Assembly: GCF_033115175.1 (NCBI RefSeq)
Contig: NC_084847.1
Location: forward strand, 45,183,905-45,247,904
Length of the DNA: 64,000 nucleotides
Reading direction: 5' to 3'
Source: Lepus europaeus
Lineage: Eukaryota > Chordata > Mammalia > Lagomorpha > Leporidae
Both the position numbers and the translations under genes were made by a program. Below are positions 1 through 10,330 of the stretch, piece by piece. Every line of letters begins with the position of its first letter. Within the stretch, counting starts at the first letter, position 1. Under the pieces are notes generated by a model, which did not search any database, had not been told where the DNA came from, and was given only the letters and a program-made list of their open reading frames with translations.

Positions 1-85
1 AGTGGAGCTGGAACTTGAACCTAGGCACTGAGATTTGGATGTAGTTGTTCAAGCCAGTGCCAAGTGCCTGCCCCATTAGGTTTTC

Positions 86-423
86 TTTCTTTTTTTTTGA
101 CAGGCAGAGTGGACAGTGTGAGAGAGACAGAGAGAAAGGTCTTCCTTTTTGCCGTTGGTTCACCCTCCAATGGCCGCCATGGCCTGCGCGCTGTGGCCAG
201 CGCACCACGCTGATCCAAAGGCAGGAGCCAGGTGCTTCTGGTCTCCCATGGGGTGCAGGACCCAAGCACTTGGGCCATTCTCCACTGCACTCCCAGGCCA
301 TAGCAGAGAGCTGGCCTGGAAGAGGGGCAACCGGGACAGAATCTGGTGCCCCGACCGGGACTAGAACCTGGTGTGCTGGCGCCGCTAGGCGGAGGATTAG
401 CCTGTTGAGCCACAGCGCTGGCA
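86..423 (-). mobile_element. CSINE (rabbit C-repeat), full-length, inverted
   Basis: This is a full-length lagomorph CSINE in reverse orientation. It starts with the poly-T complement of the A tail, continues through the GA-rich complement of the CT block, and ends with the head complement (GAGCCACAGCGCTGG). It is flanked by a perfect 14-bp target-site duplication, CCCATTAGGTTTTC, at 72-85 and 424-437. That proves L1-type retroposition and fixes both ends. Open frames inside it are SINE artefacts. Confidence 0.93.
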
Positions 424-518
424 CCCATTAGGTTTTCAACCTCAGGTTTCCCCAGAGATGATCTGGGACATTCTCATCTGTTGGCTTCCTCAAGTTGTTC
501 TTGAAAACAAATGACTAG

Positions 519-855
519 GGGCCGGATCTGTGGCATAGCGGGTAGTTGCCACCTGCAGTGCTGGCATCCCATATGGGCTCCAGTTCGAGTCCCAGCTGCT
601 CCACTTCCAATATGGCTCTCTGCTATGCCCTGGGAAAGCTGTAGAAGATGGCCCAAGTGCTTGGGCCCCTGTACCTACATTGAAAAAAGAAGCAGCTCCT
701 GGCTTCGGGTTGGTGCAGCTTCAGCCATTGTGACCATCTGGGAAGTGAACCAGTGGATGGAAGACTTTTCTCTCTGCCTGTGCCTCTCTGTCACTCTGCC
801 TTTCAAACAAATAAATGAATCTTAAAACAAAACAAAACAAAACAAAACAAAACAC
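519..855 (+). mobile_element. CSINE, forward, with (AAAAC)n tail
   Basis: A near-complete CSINE in forward orientation, with the head GGGGCCGGATCTGTGGC and the internal CCCATATGGG block. The CT-rich 3' part is followed by an AATAAATGAATCTTAAAAC tail. The tail has expanded into about six AAAAC pentamers (roughly 823-855), a short microsatellite grown from the SINE poly-A. Confidence 0.9.
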
Positions 856-1256
856 TCTGCCTGTCCAAAAAAAAATCCTTTAAGGAGAGACTTTTTAGGA
901 TGCTGGGGGATGACTGAGCACCATGGGTAAGAACACAGCTGGAGTCAGCCATGCCTCTGGATGGCTTCAGCCGTGTTCTCCAACCTGCCCATAACTCAAC
1001 TGTATCAACTGTAAGTGGCAAAACTGTATCAACTGTAAATGGCAAATGCCCTCACCCCATATGGCTGTGAGAATTTAACGGATGTAAACTTAGTGCATCT
1101 CCAGGCAATCATAAACATAAGCCCATTGTTAACACTACAGCTATCACAACAGTGTCTTCTGTATTACGTTTTGTAGTACAGATGCTGTTGTGACCAATGA
1201 CTTGCACTATTTGACAGGCGTGGGCATGTCCAGACCACAGCCTCCCTGGCACTCAC
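856..1256. other. Non-repetitive intergenic stretch
   Basis: Single-copy-looking AT-moderate sequence. I see no coding signature. There is a small local tandem duplication of an AACTGTATCAACTGTAA(A/G)TGGCAAA motif at about 995-1045. Its right edge is the presumed intron flank of the GRIN2A-like exon. Confidence 0.5.
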
Positions 1257-1462
1257 TTGATTTTGATGAACTTTCAACATGGCACCATGTTCCACACACA
1301 CGCCTCAGTCAGCAGGTTGATGTCTTCCACGATGACAAAGGGGGCCTCCTCCAGGGTGACAATGCTCAGGTGGTTGTGATCCGGCTCACAGTCAGAGAAG
1401 GACTTGTACCGGGGCCACACCATGGGCCTTGGGCTCAGGGTCTGGTTCTCCCACTTGCCCAC
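1257..1462 (-). pseudogene. GRIN2A-like exon fragment (NMDA receptor GluN2A, ligand-binding region), decayed
   Basis: The minus-strand conceptual translation contains [41 protein letters not shown] and then a VPC motif. I recognise this from the extracellular ligand-binding S1 region of the NMDA receptor subunit GluN2A (it fits 2A better than 2B-2D, compared from memory). The segment is bordered by an acceptor-like GTGCAG (at 1463-1468) and a donor GTGAGT (at 1251-1256). It therefore looks like one intact exon of 206 bp copied as DNA, not from mRNA. It is broken: immediately after VPC there is a TGA where the family has Arg (a CpG-type CGA to TGA change), followed by KFIKIK. Other substitutions (Trp for Arg and Met for Thr before VPC) suggest relaxed selection. 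No neighbouring GRIN2A exon was recognised within 2 kb. A stray exon from a segmental duplication is most likely. A true GRIN2A exon with an assembly error is unlikely. Confidence 0.78.
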
Positions 1463-1869
1463 CTGCACCACAAACACAGAGATACACCAGTGCTGCCTTG
1501 TGCCTCTGACTTCCGGAAGGGTGAGTCCTTCCCCTCAGAAGGCATGGGAGCAGAAATCCATCTGCCATAAGAGCTGTCCTCTTACTTTCCTAAACATGTG
1601 CTCTTGCTCACGGGTTAAGACAAACTGGGGAGAATGAGCAAACAGAGTATCGGGTCGCAGTTGCCCCTAGCTCCTCCACAGAGGAACTGAACATGCATGT
1701 CTGGGAGTGGCACCAAAGCATGATGTCCTGCCAGAGCTCATTGTCATGGATGTGATGGAAAAAGCATAGACTTCTGAAAAAATCAGCAAGGTCTATGTCC
1801 AGCCCTCCAAAAAGGATGCGGGTGTCCCAGGAAGTGACCTAACTGTTGCACCAAATGCCTGCTCCAAAA
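1463..1869. other. Intron-like or intergenic stretch next to the GRIN2A-like exon
   Basis: No convincing exon or repeat was recognised. It probably represents duplicated intronic DNA carried along with the exon at 1257-1462, which is inference. Confidence 0.35.
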
Positions 1870-2050
1870 AAATTGATTTTGGTATAAAAAAATTTGACAT
1901 GGATACCTACGTGAGAGGTCTTGAAAAAACTTCATGAAAATGTCTATTATTAAAAAAAAAACTACGTTGTGGAATTCAAAGAATTTTGCAACAAAATCAA
2001 GTTATCTTTGAATTCCATTTTCTAGGAATTCATTGAAGTACCTTCATTCT
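1870..2050. repeat. AT-rich interspersed repeat remnant with a 13-bp perfect inverted repeat
   Basis: AT-rich block containing TGGAATTCAAAGA at 1970-1982 and its exact reverse complement TCTTTGAATTCCA at 2005-2017, with a 22-nt spacer. The sequence resembles old mariner/Tc1-type DNA-transposon remnants in mammals, but the family was not identified with certainty. Confidence 0.4.
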
Positions 2051-2546
2051 AACTGAAATACTCTAGGCACACACTTCATCACTGACAGCTTCATTTTCCC
2101 AGCTATAAAATGTACACAATCCCACCTTCTTCCTAAGAACAGCATGACAATTAAATAAGGCAGTGCCAGAAAAGGAAAAAACACGCATTAGGGACTCCAT
2201 ACTTTTCCCCCCTTAAGTATACAGTAGGTAAAATTGAAAGGAGAAAGCTGGAAAGTTGCTGAGAAAAAGAGAAGGAAACAGAAATGGCGAATGGTAAAAA
2301 GGAGATGAGAAATGGGAGAAGAGGCAACACCAGTGGACAGAGCAGGAGAGGAAATTAGCTCAATCCAGCCCCACATAGGCTTCCACTTATGTTGCAAATT
2401 CAGGTGAACTTGTATTGACCCAGCACAGGATGGAGATGGTTACTGCTTAGCATACATCAGGACCTGTCAAAGCAGAATCAATTATGCTCCCTCTGAGCTG
2501 CTTGAGCGTCTTGGTGAAAGTGAATTGAAGACTGTGGGCTGTATTT
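2051..2546. other. Unique intergenic DNA
   Basis: No gene, repeat family or regulatory cluster recognised. Mildly purine-rich (AGAAAAAG, GGAGAAAG) between about 2220 and 2350. Confidence 0.4.
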
Positions 2547-2877
2547 TTATTTTGACAGGCAGATTTAGACAGTGAGAGAGACAGAGAGAGAGGTCTTCCT
2601 TTTCCATTGGTTCACCCCCAAGTGGCCGCTACAGCTGGTGTGCTGCATCTGGCGCGCTGCGCCGATCTGAAACCAGGAGCCAGGTGTTTTCTCCTGGTCT
2701 CCCATATGGGTGCAGGGCCCAAAGACTTGGGCCATCCTCCACTATCTTACTGGCACACAACAGGGAGCTGGACTGGAAGAGGAGCAACCAGGACAGAACC
2801 AGTGCCCCAATCAGGACTAGAACCCTGCGTGCCGGCACTGCAGGCAGAGAATTAGCCTAGTGAGCCGTGGTGCTGGC
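2547..2877 (-). mobile_element. CSINE, inverted
   Basis: Complement of a CSINE: TTTTATTTTGACAGGCAGA at the left and the head complement GTGAGCCGTGGTGCTGGCC at the right. A likely imperfect target duplication GGCTGTAT(T/G)TTT lies on both sides (about 2538 and 2879). Confidence 0.88.
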
Positions 2878-3387
2878 CGGCTGTATGTTTTAAAACATAA
2901 TTTTTTGACAGCTTATTGGCACTGCTCACACACACCGAGAAAAAGCTGCCCTGACCAGCGCTGGCTCCTTCCTCCTCCTGCTCCTGCTCCCACTTCCACA
3001 CATGATCACTTGACACCGCAGGTCAGTGCTGTGTTTGTGACAGTAACCTCCGGGGAAACACATCGTCTGAAAAGCTAAGTGCCAAGTCCAGGCTCGGCTG
3101 GGTGGCTGTGACCCCTCCCCACCCCTTCAGGAACATCAACATCACATGAAATGAATGGTGGACAAGCAGGGCACCAGGAGTCTGAATCTGAAGGTGCTTT
3201 CTGCAGGGTGTTTCTGTTAACCCAGCTACAGTAACTGTGTCATAGCCACAAAACCTGACCTGCTTGGCACACTAGGCTCCTAAATCACCAAGGCAACATA
3301 AACTAAGGCAAAGGCTGTGCAGCCAGCACAACCTTTGGTGATGTCACTGACCACATTACACAGAGGACTTCACAGCAAAGTTCCAGC
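2878..3387. other. Unique intergenic DNA
   Basis: No coding region or repeat recognised. Contains a CTCCTGCTCCTGCTCC run near 2975. Confidence 0.4.
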
Positions 3388-3590
3388 CAAAGCTGGTCTG
3401 GGTCAGATCAGTGCAGCTCCAGCCATTGTAGCCAACTGGGGATTGAACCAGCAGATAGGAGCCCTCTCTCTACCTCTACCTCTCTCTCTCTCTCTCTCTC
3501 TTTCTCTTTCACTCTCTGCCTGTCCTTTTCTTTTGCGTACGTCTGACTTACAAAATATAAATAAATAAATAAATTTTTTAAAAAAGCTAA
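3388..3590 (+). mobile_element. CSINE 3' fragment
   Basis: Forward 3' half of a CSINE. It has a GATCAGTGCAGCTCCAGCC block, a GGGGATTGAACCAGC block, a (CT)n run at about 3482-3502, and the tail (TAAA)n at about 3556-3575. Confidence 0.82.
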
Positions 3591-3595
3591 TATGG

Positions 3596-3765
3596 AGGGT
3601 GGCTATTTGGTGAATTGGTTGAGACACGGCTTGGGCCACCTGCATCCCATATCAGAACGCTTGGGTTCAATTCCCAGGCCAAGCTCCCAATTCCAGCTTC
3701 CTGTCAATGCAGACCTTTGGAGGCAGCAGGTGATGGCTCAAGTACCTGGAACCTGATACCCATGT
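3596..3765 (+). mobile_element. SINE 5' portion that runs into the minisatellite
   Basis: This matches the 5' half of the second common rabbit SINE type. It has a GTTGAGACACGGCTTGGG box, CACCTGCATCCCATATC, then CCAGCTTCCTG(T/C)CAATGCAGACC, GGAGGCAGCAGGTGATGGC and TCAAGTACCTGG. The expected SINE 3' half is missing: at about 3760 the sequence passes into the tandem array. The SINE words GCAGCAGGTGATGG and GTACCTGGAACCTGA resemble the array unit words CCAGCAGGG and GTACGGGGACCTGA. The array may therefore have been seeded from this SINE body. Confidence 0.7.
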
Positions 3766-6659
3766 GAGGGAGGGGCTGGGAGCCAGCAGGTGTGAACAGG
3801 GAGCTGAGGGGAGGACGTGGGCCAGCAGGGGTAACAGGGACCTGAGGGAGGGGCTGGGTGCTAGCAGGGGAAAAGGGACCTGAGGGAGGTGCCGGGGGCC
3901 AGCAGAGTACGGGGACCTGATAGAGATGTTGAGGGCCATCAGGGTATGGGGATCTGAGGGAGAGGCTGAAGGCCAGCAGGGGAACGGGGTCCTGAGGGAG
4001 GGGATTAAGGACAGCAGGGTACAGGGACCTGAGGGAGGTGCTGTGCACCACCAGGGGAACAGGGACCTGATGCAGGGTCTGGGGGCCAGCAGGGGTGAAT
4101 AGAAACCTGAGGGAGGAGCCGGGGACCAGCAGTTAACAGGGACCTGACTGAGGGGCTGGGGGCTAGCAGGGTACGGGGTCCTGAGGGAGGGGCCCGGGTC
4201 ATCAGCGGTGAACAGGGACCTAAAGAAAGGGCTGGGGGCCAGCAGGAACAAGGACCTAAGTTAGGAGCCGTCAGTCAACAGGGGAACAGAGACCTGAGGG
4301 AGTGGCTGAGGGCCAGCAGGGTAAGGGGTCCCAAAGGAGGGGCCAGGGACCCGGATTGGTGAACAGGGACCTGAGAGAGGTGCTGGGGGCCAGCAGGGTA
4401 CGGGGAACTGAGGGAGGTGCTGGGGGCCAGCAGGGTACAGGGAACTGAGAAAGGAGCTGGGGGCCAGCAGGGGAACAGGGACTTGAGGGAGGGGCTAGGG
4501 GCAGCAGGGTACAGGGTCCACAGAGGGGCTGGAGGCCAGCAGGGGTGAACAGGGACCTGAGAAAGGGGCTGAGGACCAACAGGGTACAGGGACCTGAGGG
4601 AGGGCCTGGTGGCCTGCAAGGGAACAGGGACCTGCGGGAGGGGCCGTGGCCAGCAGGGGTGAACAGGGACCTGATGGAGGGGCCAGGGGCCAGCAGGGGA
4701 ACAGGGACCTGAGGGTGGGGCCAGGGGCCAGGATTGGTGAACACTGAACTGAGAGAGGGGCTGGCATCCAGCAGGAAGAAGGACATGAAGGAGGGGCTGG
4801 GGGTCAGCAGCGGTGAAGAGGAATCTGAGGGAGGGGCTGGGGGCCAGTAGGGTATAGGGACCTGAGAGAGAGGCTGGAGGTCAGCAGGGGTGAACAGGGA
4901 CCTGAGTTAGGGGACAGGGGCCATCAGGGTTATCAGGAATATTATGGAGGGGCTGAGGGACAGCTTGGTACGGGGATCTGAGGGAGGCTCTGCGGGTCTG
5001 GAGGGGAACAGGGACCTGAGGAAAGGGCTGGGGGCCAGCAGGGGAACAGGGACCTGAGGGAGGGGCCGGGGGCCAGCAGGTGTGAACAGTGACCTAAGGG
5101 AGGGGCCGTGAGACAGCAGGGGAAAAGGGACCATAGGGAGGGGCTGGGCACCACCAGGGGAACTGGGAGCTGATGGAGGATCCGGGGGCAAGTAGGGGTG
5201 AATAGGAACCTGAGAGAGGGGCTGGGGGCCAGCAGGGGAACAGGAACCTGAGGGAGGGGCCGGGGGCCAGCAGGGTACAGGGACCTGAGAGAGAGACTGT
5301 GGGCCAGCAGGGGTGAACAGGGATTTGAGTTAGAGGATGGGGGCCATCAGGGTAACAGGGACCTGAGGGACGGGCTGGGGGCCAGCAGGGGAACAGGGAC
5401 CTGAATGAGGGGCTGCGGGCCAGCAGGGGTGAACAGGGAAAAGAGGGAGGGGCTTGGTGTCAGAAGGGGAACAGGGACCTGAGGGAGGGGCTGGAGGCCA
5501 GCAGGGGTGAACAGGGACCATAGGGAGGGGATGGGCACCACCAGTGATACTGGGAGCTGATGGAGAATCCGGGGGCTAGCAGGGGTGAATAGGAACCTGA
5601 GGGAGGAGCTGGGGGCCAACAGGGGAACAGGGACCTGAGGGAAGGGCTGGGGGCCAGCAGGTGTGAACAGGGACCTGAGGGAAGGGCTGGGGGCCAGCAG
5701 GGGTGAACAGGGACCTGAGAGAGGTGCTTTGGGCCAGCAGGGTACGGGGACCTAGGGAGGTGCTGGGGCCCAGCAGGGTAAGGGAAACTGAGGGAGGTGC
5801 TGGGGGCCAGCAGGGTTGAACAGAGACCTGAGGGAGGGGCTGGGGGCCAGCAGGAAAAAGGGACCTGAGGGAGGGGCTGTGGGCCAGCAGGGGGACAGGG
5901 ACATGAATGAGGGGCTGGGGCCAGCATGGGTGAACAGTGACCTGAAGAAGGGTTTGGGGGCCATCAGTTTAACAGGGACCTGAGGGAGGGGCTGGAGGCC
6001 AGCAGTGGTGAAGAGGGACCTGAGAGAGGGGCTGGGGACAGCATGGTACGGGGACCTGAGGGAGGGCCTGGTGGCCAGCAGGGGAACAAGGACGTGAGGG
6101 AGGGGATGGGGGTCAGCAGGGGTGATCAGGGACCTGAGGGAGGGCCTGGGGGTCAGCAGGGTACGGGGACCTGAGGGAGGGGCTGGGGGCCAGCAGGGGT
6201 GAGTAGGGACCTGAGAGAGGTGCTGGGGGACAGCAGGGTATGGGGATCTGAGGGAGGGTCTGTGGGTCTGGAGGGGAACAGGGACCTGAGGAAGGGGCTG
6301 GGAGCCAGCAGAGGAACAGAGATCTTAGGGAGGGGCAGGGGGCCAGCTTGGTTCAGGGATCTGAGGGAGGGTATGGGGGTATGGAGGGGAACAGGGACCT
6401 GAGGAAGGGGCTATGGGAGAGCAGGGTACGGTGTCCTGAGGGAGGGGCCGGGGGCCAGCTTGGTACAGGGACCTGAGGGAGGGTCTGGAGGCCAGCAGGG
6501 GAACAGGGACCTGAGGGAGGGGCTGGGGGCCAGAAAGGGTGAACAGGGACGTGAGAGAGGTGCTGGGGGCCAGCAGGGTACGGGGACCTGAGGGAGGGGC
6601 TGGGGGCCAGCAGGGTACAGGGACTTGAGTGAGGATTTGGAGTCCAGCAGTTGAAAAGG

Positions 6660-9600
6660 GACCTGACGGAGGGACCGGAGGCAAACATGGGTGAACAGGG
6701 ACCTGAGGGAGGGGCTGGGGGTCAGCAGGATACGGGGACCTGAGAGAGGTGTTGAGGGCCAACAGGGTATGGGGATCTGAGGGAGAGGCTGAAGGCCAGC
6801 AAGGGAAAGGGGTCCCGAGGGAGGGGCCGGGGGCCAGCAGGGAACAGTGACCTGAGGGAAGGGCTGGGGGCAGCAAGGGAAGAGGGACCTGAGGGAGGGG
6901 CTGGGGGCCAGCAAGGTATGGGGACCTGAGGGAGGGGCTGGGGGCCATCAGGGTACAGGGACCTGAGTGAGGATCTGGGGGCCAGCAGTTGGAAAGGGAC
7001 CTGATGGAGGGACCGGGGGCAAACATGGGTGAACAGGGACCTGAGGGAGGGGCTGGGGGCCAGCAGGGTACTGCAACCTGAGAGTGTTGCTATGGGACAG
7101 CAGGCTACGGGGACCTGAGAGAGGGGCTGGGGGAAAGCAGGGTATGGGGACCTGAGGGAGGGCCAGGGGCTAGCAGGGGAACAGTGACCTGAAGGAGGGG
7201 CCGGGGGTAGAGGGGACACGGACCTGAGGGAGTTGCTGGGGGCCAGCAGGGTACAGGGACCTGAGTGAGGTTCTGGGGACCAGCAGTTGAACAGGAACCT
7301 TAGGGAGGGGCCGGGGGCTAGCGTGGGTGAACAGGGACCCGAGGGAGGGGTTGGGGGCTATCAGGGTACAGGGACCTGAGGGTGGGGCTGGAGGCCAGCA
7401 GGGGTGAAAAGGAATATGAGGGAGGGGCCGGGGGCAGCAGGGGGACAGTGACCTGAGAGAGGGGCCAGGGGCCAGCAGGGTACAGCGACCTGAAGGAGGG
7501 ACTGGGGGCCAGCAGGGTATGGGGACCTGAGAGAGGGGCTGGGTGCCAGCAGGATACAGGGACCTAAGGGAAGGGCTGCAGGCCAGCAGGGGAACAGGGA
7601 CCTGAGGGAAGGGCTGGGGTCCAGAAGGGGAACAGGGACCAGAGGGAGGGGCTGCGGCCAAATAGGGGTAACAGGGTCCTGATAGAGGTGCTGGGGGCCA
7701 GCAGGGTTGAAAACGGACCTGAGGGAGGTAATGGGACCAGCAGGGTTAGGGGTCCTGAGGGAGGGGCTGGGGTCAGCAGTGGTGAACAGGGACCTGAGGG
7801 AGGGGCTGGAGTCAGCAGGGAACAGGGATCTGAGGGAGGGGCTGGGGGCCAGAAAGGTACAGGGTCCTGAGGGAGGGGCCGGGGGCCAGCAGTTGTGTAC
7901 AGGGACCTGAGGGAAGGGCTGGGAATCAGCAGGGTATGGGGACCTGAGAGAGGTGCTGGGGACAGCAGGGTACGGGGACCTGAGGGAGGTCCGGGGGCCA
8001 GCACGGGAACAGTGACCTGAGGGAGGGGCTGGGGGCCAGCAGGGTACAGGGACTTGAGGGAGCGGCTGGGGGCCAGCAGGGTACAGGGTCCTGAGGGAGC
8101 AGCCGCGGGTCATCAGGGGTGAACAGGGAACTGAGAGAGTGGCTGGGGGCCAGCAGGAACAAGGACTTGAGGGAAGAGCCAGGGGCCACCAGGAACAAGG
8201 ACCTGAGAGAGGGGCTGGGGGCCAGCAGGGGAATAGGGACCTGAGGGAGGTCCCAGGGGCAAGCAAAGTTGAATAGGGACCTGAGAGAGGTGCTGGGGGT
8301 CAGCAGGGTACAGGGATCTGAGAGAGGTGTTGAGGGCCAGCATTGTATGGGGATCTGAGGGAGTGGCTGAAGGCCAGCAGGGGAATGGGTTCCTGAGGGA
8401 GGGGCCGGGGGCCAGCAGGGAACAGTGAGCAGAGGAATGGGCTGTTGGCCATCAGGGGATCAGGGACCTCAGAGATGGGCTGGGGGCCAGCAGGTGTGAA
8501 CAGGGACCTGAGGGAAGGGCTGGGGGCCAGCAGGTGTTAACAGGGACCTGACTGAGGGGCTGGGGGCCAGCAGGGGTACCGGGATCTGAGGGAGGACCGG
8601 GGCCAGCAGGGTACGGGGACCTGAGGGAGGGGCTGGGGGCCAGCAGGGTACAGGGACTTGAGTGAGGATCTGGGGGCCAGCAGTTGAAAAGGGACCTGAC
8701 GGAGGGACCGGAGGCAAACATGTGTGAACAGGGACCTGAGGGAGGGGCTGGGTGCTAGCAGGGGAATAGGGACCTGAGGGAGGTGCCGGGGGCCAGCAAG
8801 GTTGAACAGGGGACTGAGAGAGGTGCTGGGGGTCAGCAGGATACGGGGACCTGAGAGAGGTGTTGAGGGCCAACAGGGTATGGGGATCTGAGGGAGAGGC
8901 TGAGGGACAGCAAGGGAAAGGGGTCCCGAGGGAGGGGCCGGGGGCCAGCAGGGAACAGTGACCTGAGGGAAGGGCTGGGGGCAGCAAGGGAAGAGGGACC
9001 TGATTGAGGGGCTGGGGGCCATCAGGGTGCAGGGACCTGAGTGAGGATCCGGGGGCCAGCAGTTGGAAAGGGACCTGACGGAGGGACCGGGGGCAAACAT
9101 GGGTGAACAGGGACCTGAGGGAGGGGCCGGGGGCCAGCAGGGTACTGCAACCTGAGAGTGTTGCTATGGGACAGCAGGCTACGGGGACCTGAGAGAGGGG
9201 CTGGGGGAAAGAAGGGTATGGGGACCTGAGGGAGGGGCCAGGGGCTAGCAGGGGAACAGTGACCTGAAGGAGGGGCCGGGGGTAGCAGGGTACACGGACC
9301 TGAGGGAGTTGCTGGGGGCCAGCAGGGTACAGGGACCTGAGTGAGGTTCTGGGGACCAGCAGTTGAACAGGGACCTTAGGGAGGGGCCGGGGGCTAGCGT
9401 GGGTGAACAGGGACCCGAGGGAGGGGTTGGGGGCTATCAGGGTACAGGGACCTGAGGGTGGGGCTGGAGGCCAGCAGGGGTGAAAAGGGATATGAGGGAG
9501 GGGCCGGGGGCAGCAGGGGGACAGTGACCTGAGAGAGGGGCCAGGGGCCAGCAGGGTACAGCGAGCTGAAGGAGGGACTGGGGGCCAGCAGGGTATGGGG

Positions 9601-10330
9601 ACCTGAGAGAGGGGCTGGGTGCCAGCAGGATACGGGGACCTAAGGGAAGGGCTGCAGGCCAGCAGGGGAACAGGGACCTGAGGGAGGGGCTGGGGCCAAA
9701 TAGGGGTAACAGGGTCCTGATAGAGGTGCTGGGGGCCAGCAGGGTTGAACACGGACCTGAGGGAGGTAATGGGACCAGCAGGGTTAGGGGTCCTGAGGGA
9801 GGGGCCGGGGTCAACAGTGGTGAACAGGGACCTGAGGGAGGGGCTGGAGTCAGCAGGGAACAGGGACCTGAGGGAGGGGCTGGGGGCCAGAAAAGTACAG
9901 GGTCCTGAGGGAGGGGCCGGGGGCCAGCAGTTGTGTACAGGGACCTGAGGGAAGGGCTGGGAATCAGCAGGGTATGGGGACCTGAGAGAGGTGCTTCGGG
10001 CCAGCAGGGTAAGGGGACCTGAGTGAGGTGCTGGGGACAGCAGGGTACAGGGACCTGAGGGAGGTCCGGGGGCCAGCACGGGAACAGTGACCTGAGGGAG
10101 GGGTGGGGGCCAGCAGGGTACAGGGACTTGAGGGAGCGGCTGGGGGCCAGCAGGTACAGGGTCCTGAGGGAGCAGCCGCGGATCATCGGGGTGAACAGGG
10201 AACTGAGAGAGTGGCTGGGGACCAGCAGGAACAAGGACTTGAGGGAACAGCCGGGGGCCACCAGGAACAAGGACCTGAGAGAGGGGCTGGGGGCCAGCAG
10301 GGGAATAGGGACCTGAGGGAGCGGCTGGGG
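6660..10330. repeat. Recent block duplication inside the minisatellite (about 1.7 kb, period about 2.03-2.11 kb)
   Basis: The block at about 6,660-8,340 recurs at about 8,695-10,330 with the same order of variant units. Shared rare words include GGCAAACATG(G/T)GTGAACAGG (6688, 8713), GTACTGCAACCTGAGAGTG (7069, 9141), TGGGGACCAGCAGTTGAACA (7264, 9350) and GGTAATGGGACCAGCAGGG (7727, 9766). The offset shifts between about 2.03 and 2.11 kb, showing small insertions in one copy. Multi-unit unequal exchange, not unit-by-unit slippage, best explains it. Confidence 0.85.
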
